Under the pieces are notes generated by a model that was not told where the DNA came from, ran no database searches, and worked only from the letters and a program-made list of their open reading frames with translations. A stretch of DNA of 11,746 nt, from contig CAKZXL010000355.1 in assembly GCA_937883885.1 (NCBI GenBank), positions 1-11,746 on the forward strand. The letters run 5' to 3'. A program made the position numbers and the translations under genes. Positions 7,068-11,746 of this stretch are shown here, in pieces (the first letter of the stretch is position 1; the number at the start of each line of letters is the position of its first letter). Origin of the DNA: an uncultured Aquincola sp. (GTDB lineage: Bacteria > Pseudomonadota > Gammaproteobacteria > Burkholderiales > Burkholderiaceae).

Positions 7068-8244
7068 GACCCTGACGACCCCCGTGCGCACCGCCACCGA
7101 CGACCGGCCGCTGGTGATGCACCTGGTGTACCGCTTCGACACCGGCGGGCTCGAGAACGGCGTGGTCAACCTGATCAACCACGGCCGCCGCTACCGCCAT
7201 GCGGTGGTGGCGATGACCGAGGTGGCGCCCGCCTTCAGCCGCCGCGTGCAACGCGACGACGTGGGCTTTCATGCGCTGCACAAGCCGCCCGGCCATGGGC
7301 TGAAGGTGTACCCGGCGCTGTACCGCCTGTGCCGCCAGCTGCGGCCGGCGGTGCTGCACACCCGCAACCTGGCGCCGCTGGAGTGCCAGGCCGCCGGCTG
7401 GGCGGCGGGCGTGCCGGCTCGGGTGCATGGCGAACATGGCCGCGACATCGACGACCTGGACGGCAGCAACAAGCGCCATCAGTGGGCACGGCGGCTCTAC
7501 AGCCCCTTCGTGCAGCGCTACGTGGCCTTGTCGCGCGACCTGGAGCAGTACCTCACCCAGCAGGTGGGCCTGTCGGGCCGCCGCATCGAGCGCATCTGCA
7601 ACGGCGTGGACAGCGACCGCTTTCAGCCCGCGCCGCAGCGCCAGCCCATCGCCGGCAGCCCCTTCAACGCCCCCGGCCTGTGGCTGGCCGGCACCGTGGG
7701 CCGCATGCAAAGCGTGAAGGCGCAGACGGTGCTGGCCCAGGCCTTTGTGCGCACGCTGCAGCTGCAGCCGGCGCTGCGCGAGCGGTTGCGCCTGGTGCTG
7801 GTGGGCGACGGCCCGCTGCGCGCCGAGGCGCAGGCCATCCTGGAGGCCGGCGGCGTGGCCGACCTGGCCTGGCTGCCCGGCGAGCGCGCCGACGTGCCAG
7901 ACGTGATGCGCGGTCTGGACTGCTTCGTGCTGCCTTCGCTGGCCGAGGGCATTTCCAACACCATCCTGGAAGCCATGGCCAGCGGCCTGCCGGTGCTGGC
8001 CACCGCCGTCGGCGGCAATGCGGACCTGGTGGAACAAGGCCGCACCGGCGTCATCGTGCCGGCGGGCAACGCCGAGGCGATGGCGGCTGCACTGGCCGAT
8101 CTGGCCAGCCGGCCCGAGGCCGCGGCGGCCATGGGCCGCGCGGGCCGCGAGGCCGTGCTGCAGCGCTTCAGCCTGCGAGCGATGGTGGCGGCCTATGAGA
8201 ACCTGTACGACCGGCTGCTCGCGCGGCCGGCGACCCCACGTTGA
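7060..8244 (+). CDS. Glycosyltransferase, XrtA/PEP-CTERM associated (TIGR03088 type, GT4-like)
   Basis: A 394-residue GT-B glycosyltransferase of the second XrtA-linked type. The diagnostic N-terminal segment is HLVYRFDTGGLENGVVNLIN (21-40), with the donor-loop glycines; next comes VHGEHGRDIDDLDG (122-135). The C-terminal half carries ICNGVDSDRF (179-188), GTVGRMQSVK (211-220), VGDGP (248-252) and the GT4 signature EGISNTILEAMASGLPVLAT (296-315), whose two Glu residues (E296, E304) form the usual EX7E motif. It is predicted to work on the cytoplasmic side, building the repeat unit. ATG 7060 overlaps the acyltransferase stop by 8 bases. An upstream extension in this frame lies wholly within the acyltransferase and is not needed. 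The sugar specificity cannot be told. Confidence 0.93.
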   Translation: MTETLTTPVRTATDDRPLVMHLVYRFDTGGLENGVVNLINHGRRYRHAVVAMTEVAPAFSRRVQRDDVGFHALHKPPGHGLKVYPALYRLCRQLRPAVLHTRNLAPLECQAAGWAAGVPARVHGEHGRDIDDLDGSNKRHQWARRLYSPFVQRYVALSRDLEQYLTQQVGLSGRRIERICNGVDSDRFQPAPQRQPIAGSPFNAPGLWLAGTVGRMQSVKAQTVLAQAFVRTLQLQPALRERLRLVLVGDGPLRAEAQAILEAGGVADLAWLPGERADVPDVMRGLDCFVLPSLAEGISNTILEAMASGLPVLATAVGGNADLVEQGRTGVIVPAGNAEAMAAALADLASRPEAAAAMGRAGREAVLQRFSLRAMVAAYENLYDRLLARPATPR

Positions 8245-8246
8245 AC

Positions 8247-8251
8247 GAGGA
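8247..8251 (+). promoter_or_regulatory. Ribosome binding site of the amidotransferase gene
   Basis: GAGGA lies 10 bases before the ATG at 8262, in a 17-base gap. It is one of only two clear Shine-Dalgarno sites in the operon; most other genes here depend on overlap or close spacing. Confidence 0.55.
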
Positions 8252-8261
8252 CCTATAGACC

Positions 8262-10181
8262 ATGTGCGGCATCACCGGCGTCTTCGACACCCGCGGCCAG
8301 CGCGCCGTCCTGCCCGCCGTGCTGCGGCGGATGAACGATTCGCAGCACCACCGCGGCCCCGACGAGGGCAGCGTGCACCTGGAGCCGGGCGTCGGCTTCG
8401 GCCATCGGCGGCTGTCCATCATCGACGTGGCCACCGGCCAGCAGCCGCTGTTCAATGAAGACGGCTCGGTCGTCATCGTGTTCAACGGCGAGATCTACAA
8501 CTACCAGAGCCTGATCCCCGAGCTGCAGGCGCTGGGCCACCGCTTCAGCACCAAGAGCGACACCGAGGTGATCGTGCATGCCTGGGAGCAGTGGGGCGAA
8601 GACTGCGTCAAGCGCTTCCGCGGCATGTTCGCCTTCGCGCTGTGGGACCGCAACCAGCAGGTGCTGTTCATGGCGCGCGACCGGCTAGGCGTCAAGCCGA
8701 TGCACTACGCGGTGCTGGACGACGGCATGCTGCTGTTCGGCTCCGAGCTGAAGTCGCTGCTGGCCCATGGCGGCCTGCGCCGCGACATCGACCCGCTGGG
8801 GGTGGAGGAGTATTTCGCGCTGGGCTACGTGGCCGAGCCGCGCACCATCTTCCGCCAGGCGCTCAAGCTGCCGCCGGCCAGCACGCTGCTGGTGCGCCGT
8901 GGCCAGCCGATTCCGCAGCCCAAGGTGTACTGGGACGTGCGCTTCACGCTGGACAGCCGCGCCACCGAGGCCGAGGCCTGCGAAGAGCTGCTGCGCCGCC
9001 TGAAGGAATCGGTGAAGCTGCGCATGATCGCCGAGGTGCCGCTGGGTGCCTTCCTGTCGGGCGGCGTCGATTCGAGCGCGGTGGTCGCCACCATGGCCGG
9101 GCTGTCGAACGACCCGGTGCAGACCTGTTCCATCTCCTTCGCCGACCCGCAGTACAACGAGAGCGAATTCGCCCAGCGCGTGGCCGAGCGCTACCGCACG
9201 AACCACCATGTGGAGCAGGTGGATTCCGACGACTTCGACCTCATCGACACGCTGGCCGCGCTGTACGACGAGCCTTATGCCGACAGCTCGGCCATCCCCA
9301 CCTACCGCGTGTGCCAGCTGGCGCGCCAGCACGTCACGGTGGCGCTGTCGGGCGACGGCGGCGATGAGACTTTCGGCGGCTACCGCCGCTACAAGCTGCA
9401 CATGATGGAAGAGCGCATGCGCTCTTCGCTGCCGGCCTCGGTGCGCACGCCGCTGTTCGGCTTTCTGGGGCGCGTGTATCCCAAGGCCGACTGGGCACCG
9501 CGTGTGTTCCGCGCCAAGACCACCTTCGAAGGCATGGCCCGCACCTCGGTGCAGGCCTACTTCCACAGCATGTCGCAGATCCGCCAGCCGGCGCGCAGCC
9601 GGCTCTACAGCCAGCGCTTGAAGAGCGAGCTGGGCGGCTACAGCGCGATGGAGGTGTTCAACCGCCATGCGGCGCGGGCCGGCACCGACGATCCGCTGGC
9701 GCTGATCCAGTACATCGACATGCAGACCTACCTGGTGGGCGACATCAACACCAAGGTCGATCGCGCCAGCATGGCCCACTCGCTGGAAGTTCGCGAACCG
9801 TTGATGGACCATGAGCTGGTGGAATGGGCCGCCACGCTGCCTTCGGCGCTCAAGCTGCAGGGCGGCAACGGCAAGAAGGTGTTCAAGAAGGCGCTGGAGC
9901 CGGCGCTGCCGCACGACGTGCTGTACCGGCCCAAGATGGGCTTTGCGGTGCCGCTGGCGCGCTGGTTCCGCGGCCCGCTGCGCGAGCGTGTGCGCAGCTC
10001 GCTGCTGCAGGGGCCGATGCTGGACGGCGGCTGGTTCAACCCGGCCGAGATCCGTCAGATGGTGCAGGACCATGAAAGCGGCCGGCACGACCACAGCACG
10101 CCGCTGTGGTCGCTGCTGATGTTCGACGCCTTCCTGCGCCAGTCCATCGGCGAGCAGCCGGCCCGCCAGGAAGCCGCATGA
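8262..10181 (+). CDS. XrtA/PEP-CTERM system amidotransferase (asparagine synthase-like, TIGR03108 type)
   Basis: A 639-residue class II glutamine amidotransferase fused to an asparagine-synthetase-type ATP-PPi domain. In the N-terminal Ntn-hydrolase domain the nucleophile Cys2 directly follows the start Met (MCGITGVFD), and HRRLSIID (48-55, R49), NGEIYN (75-80) and KSDTE (98-102) line the glutamine site as in AsnB. The synthetase domain has the PP-loop SGGVDSS (266-272) and SGDGGDETFGGYRRY (363-377), so both half-reactions look intact. The likely reaction is ATP-dependent transfer of glutamine nitrogen to a carboxylate. In an exopolysaccharide locus the acceptor may be a uronic acid, which would give an amidated sugar; that is inference, and asparagine synthesis is not excluded. 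The start is fixed by Cys2 and a ribosome site. The stop overlaps the next start in ATGA. Confidence 0.95.
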   Translation: MCGITGVFDTRGQRAVLPAVLRRMNDSQHHRGPDEGSVHLEPGVGFGHRRLSIIDVATGQQPLFNEDGSVVIVFNGEIYNYQSLIPELQALGHRFSTKSDTEVIVHAWEQWGEDCVKRFRGMFAFALWDRNQQVLFMARDRLGVKPMHYAVLDDGMLLFGSELKSLLAHGGLRRDIDPLGVEEYFALGYVAEPRTIFRQALKLPPASTLLVRRGQPIPQPKVYWDVRFTLDSRATEAEACEELLRRLKESVKLRMIAEVPLGAFLSGGVDSSAVVATMAGLSNDPVQTCSISFADPQYNESEFAQRVAERYRTNHHVEQVDSDDFDLIDTLAALYDEPYADSSAIPTYRVCQLARQHVTVALSGDGGDETFGGYRRYKLHMMEERMRSSLPASVRTPLFGFLGRVYPKADWAPRVFRAKTTFEGMARTSVQAYFHSMSQIRQPARSRLYSQRLKSELGGYSAMEVFNRHAARAGTDDPLALIQYIDMQTYLVGDINTKVDRASMAHSLEVREPLMDHELVEWAATLPSALKLQGGNGKKVFKKALEPALPHDVLYRPKMGFAVPLARWFRGPLRERVRSSLLQGPMLDGGWFNPAEIRQMVQDHESGRHDHSTPLWSLLMFDAFLRQSIGEQPARQEAA

Positions 10182-11386
10182 AGATCCTGTACCACCACCG
10201 CACGGCCTCCAAGGACGGCCAGGCCGTGCACATCGAAGAGATGATCGCCGCGCTGCGCGAGCAGGGCCACGAGGTGTGCGTGGTCGCGCCGCAGGCCCCG
10301 CAGGGCGAAGGCATGGGCGGCGAGGTGGGCTGGGTGCAGAAGCTGCGCGCCGCCCTGCCCAAGGCCTGCTACGAGCTGCTGGAGCTGGCCTATTCCGCCG
10401 TGGCCTACCGCCGGCTGGCCGCCGCCGCGCGTGAGTTCAAGCCCGATGCGCTGTACGAGCGTTACAACCTCTTCCTGCTGTCGGGCGTGCTGCTCAAGCG
10501 CCAGCTGCGCATCCCGCTGCTGCTGGAAGTGAACGCCCCGCTGGCGGAAGAGCGGGCGCGCTTCGGCGGCCTGGGCCTGCCGTGGCTGGCCCGCTGGGCC
10601 GAGGACTTCGTCTGGCGCGGCGCCGACGTGGTGCTGCCCGTCACCCGCGTGCTGGCCGACCAGGTGCGCGCCCGCGGCGTGCCCGACAGCCGGCTGGTGG
10701 TGGTGCCCAACGGCATCAACCAGGCGCACTTCGCGGCCGCGCCCAGCCCGCAGGCGGCGCGGGCCCGCCTGGGCGCCGGCTGGGACAATGCGCTGGTGCT
10801 GGGCTTCACCGGCTTCGTGCGCGACTGGCACGGCGTGGACCGCGTGCTGCACTGGATGGCCAGCCCCGCCGCCGACCCGCGCGCGCGGCTGCTGATGGTG
10901 GGCGACGGCCCGGCCCGGCCCGACCTGGAACGCCTGGCCGCCGAGCTGGGCCTGGGCGAGCGGGTGCGCTTCACCGGCGTGGTCGACCGCGACGAGGTGC
11001 CGGCCCTGGTGGCCGCCTTCGACATCGCGCTGCAGCCGGCGGTGGTGGCCTACGCCTCGCCGCTGAAGCTGTTCGAGTACCTGGCGCTGGGCAAGGCCAT
11101 CATCGCGCCGCGCCAGCCCAACATCGCCGAGGTGCTGGTAGATGGGGCCAATGCGCTGCTGTTCGACCCCGCGCAGCCCGGCGCCTTCGAGGCCGGCCTC
11201 ACCCGCCTGGGCGCCGACGCGGCGCTGCGCGAACGCCTGGCGGCAGGTGCTGCCGCGTCCATCGTGGAGCAGGGCCTGACCTGGCAGGCCAACGCCCGCC
11301 GCGTGGCCGCGATGGCCGGCGCCCTGGCCGCGGGCGGCGGCGCAGGCGGTGCCGCCGCCGCGGTGGCACGGCCGCCGGTGCGCTGA
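10178..11386 (+). CDS. Glycosyltransferase, GT4-like (GT-B fold), XrtA locus
   Basis: A 402-residue GT-B glycosyltransferase. The N-terminal domain starts MKILYHHRTASKDGQAVHIE (1-20), with the donor-loop glycine and His, and includes DALYERYNLF (90-99) and LLEVNAPLAEE (115-125). The C-terminal domain shows VPNGIN (176-181), GFTGFVRDWHGVD (209-221), VGDGP (241-245), VRFTGVVDRDEVP (263-275) and SPLKLFEYLALGKAIIAP (294-311), with E300 as the probable nucleotide-sugar contact. The last 20 or so residues are an Ala/Gly-rich tail unlike a folded domain. The start overlaps the amidotransferase stop by 4 bases (ATGA at 10178-10181); in-frame upstream codons belong to the amidotransferase region. This is the last gene of the uninterrupted operon. 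I recognise the superfamily and the typical locus, not the precise subfamily or sugar. Confidence 0.9.
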   Translation: MKILYHHRTASKDGQAVHIEEMIAALREQGHEVCVVAPQAPQGEGMGGEVGWVQKLRAALPKACYELLELAYSAVAYRRLAAAAREFKPDALYERYNLFLLSGVLLKRQLRIPLLLEVNAPLAEERARFGGLGLPWLARWAEDFVWRGADVVLPVTRVLADQVRARGVPDSRLVVVPNGINQAHFAAAPSPQAARARLGAGWDNALVLGFTGFVRDWHGVDRVLHWMASPAADPRARLLMVGDGPARPDLERLAAELGLGERVRFTGVVDRDEVPALVAAFDIALQPAVVAYASPLKLFEYLALGKAIIAPRQPNIAEVLVDGANALLFDPAQPGAFEAGLTRLGADAALRERLAAGAAASIVEQGLTWQANARRVAAMAGALAAGGGAGGAAAAVARPPVR

Positions 11387-11395
11387 GCGCACCGG
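11375..11395 (+). repeat. Perfect 9-bp inverted repeat with the stop codon as its loop
   Basis: CCGGTGCGC (11375-11383) and GCGCACCGG (11387-11395) are exact reverse complements, and the three bases between them are the TGA stop (11384-11386) of the preceding glycosyltransferase. In RNA the stem can grow by a G-U and a C-G pair (11374/11396 and 11373/11397). No run of T follows, so it is not a classical intrinsic terminator. It may protect the mRNA 3' end, weaken readthrough, or be chance in GC-rich DNA. Confidence 0.5.
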
Positions 11396-11588
11396 TGCCG
11401 GCAGCCGGTCGCCTGCGCAATGCTTCCCCCCAAAGAGGCCGCGCCTCCCCCGCCGCCGGGCCGCCGACCGTGACGTTGTTGCCAGCGCCCATTGGCGGGA
11501 TGGTGCAGTGCAATGGCCGGGCGCTATGCTCGCCGGCTGCCATTCCGCGGGCCGCCGCCCCGGCCCGTCCGCCTTCCGTCACCGCCCG
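11387..11588. other. Intergenic region of 202 bases between two glycosyltransferase genes
   Basis: This is the only gap longer than 18 bases in the window. I see no convincing ORF, tRNA or T-rich terminator. TATGCT at 11525-11530 matches four positions of a -10 box, but no good -35 sequence lies about 17 bases upstream. The gap may hold a promoter for the last gene or simply be a leader within a longer transcript; the sequence alone does not decide. Confidence 0.45.
11512..11544 (+). repeat. Imperfect inverted repeat (possible leader hairpin)
   Basis: AATGGCCGGGCG (11512-11523) pairs with CGCCGGCTGCCATT (11531-11544) with one mismatch and a 2-base bulge, leaving a 7-base loop (ctatgct). It lies 44 bases before the start of the last gene. 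No T-run follows. It could be a leader structure or an operator-like dyad; GC-rich sequence makes chance pairing fairly likely. Confidence 0.35.
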
Positions 11589-11746
11589 ATGAGCCGCCCG
11601 CTGCGCACCCTGCTGTTCTCGACGCTGTACCCCAGCAGCGCCCGCCCCGTGCACGGCATCTTCGTTGAAACGCGCCTGCGCGAGCTGCTGGCCCAGGGCG
11701 GCATTGAAACGCGTGTGGTGGCGCCGGTGCCCTGGTTCCCGTCCAC
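11589..11746 (+). CDS. Glycosyltransferase, N-terminal fragment (cut by window end)
   Basis: Fifty-two codons are visible before the window ends. The segment LRTLLFSTLYPSSARPVHGI (5-24), then FVETRLREL (25-33) and RVVAPVPWFPS (42-52), is the usual opening of GT4-type glycosyltransferases that I know from XrtA exopolysaccharide loci: a first beta strand, a loop with the donor-side glycine, and a helix leading to the second strand. I start it at ATG 11589 because the first strand follows at once. An in-frame ATG at 11526 would add 21 Arg/Pro-rich residues unlike the family. No clear ribosome site precedes 11589. It is on the same strand as the operon but separated from it by 202 bases. Confidence 0.8.
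   Translation, partial: MSRPLRTLLFSTLYPSSARPVHGIFVETRLRELLAQGGIETRVVAPVPWFPS

Noticed and set aside
5793..7178. 461-codon minus-strand frame opposite the acyltransferase
   Set aside because: Its Gln/Arg/His-rich composition without domain motifs marks it as a complement of the real gene.
8685..10094. 469-codon minus-strand frame opposite the amidotransferase
   Set aside because: It is a shadow of a gene with complete catalytic motifs; no family is recognisable in it.
11525..11530. TATGCT as a sigma70 -10 box
   Set aside because: No acceptable -35 element is seen at the right distance, so it is not listed as a promoter.
11526..11588. Earlier in-frame ATG for the last glycosyltransferase
   Set aside because: It would add 21 Arg/Pro-rich residues before the first beta strand, unlike the family; 11589 gives the expected start.
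1..11746. CRISPR array, insertion sequence, tRNA or prophage elements
   Set aside because: I saw no regularly spaced repeats, transposase motifs, tRNA-like cloverleaf or terminal repeats; the window is continuous operon coding sequence.

Overview
The window is GC-rich DNA (by eye about 70% G+C) in which almost every base is coding on the + strand. It is a segment of an exosortase A (XrtA/EpsH1) exopolysaccharide locus, the type of cluster that accompanies PEP-CTERM protein sorting in Gram-negative bacteria. Codon usage dominated by GC-ending codons, the protein families and their order suggest a betaproteobacterium, probably Burkholderiales of the Rubrivivax/Leptothrix/Roseateles kind. This taxonomic call is inference; there is no rRNA or other marker here.

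Layout, all on the + strand: (1) the last nine codons of a gene ending in a beta-barrel-like C-terminus (1-31); (2) XrtA-associated ExeA-type ATPase (34-1140); (3) polysaccharide deacetylase of the DUF3473 type (1157-2005); (4) FemAB-like acyl/aminoacyl transferase (2024-3061); (5) glycosyltransferase of the TIGR03087 type (3078-4319); (6) exosortase A with a fused EpsI-like domain (4316-5920); (7) an acyltransferase-3 family membrane protein (5901-7067); (8) glycosyltransferase of the TIGR03088 type (7060-8244); (9) asparagine-synthase-like amidotransferase (8262-10181); (10) a GT4-type glycosyltransferase (10178-11386). After a 202-base gap comes (11) the start of another glycosyltransferase, cut by the window end (11589 onward).

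From 34 to 11386 the genes are separated by at most 18 bases or overlap by 4, 20, 8 and 4 bases, so they very probably form one operon with translational coupling. The gap at 11387-11588 is the only non-coding stretch of any size. It is flanked by a 9-bp perfect hairpin centred on the stop codon of gene 10 and holds a second, imperfect hairpin.

Together the genes would build and decorate a secreted polysaccharide: glycosyltransferases assemble the repeat unit; the amidotransferase, FemAB-like protein, acyltransferase and deacetylase modify it; and the membrane protease/transpeptidase XrtA processes PEP-CTERM proteins that reach the cell surface. No PEP-CTERM substrate, flippase, polymerase, priming transferase or PrsK/PrsR regulator lies inside the window; they would be expected nearby. 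The system is a known one. The less ordinary points are the acyltransferase placed between xrtA and the TIGR03088-type gene, the EpsI fusion without a visible Cys motif, and the stop-codon hairpin.
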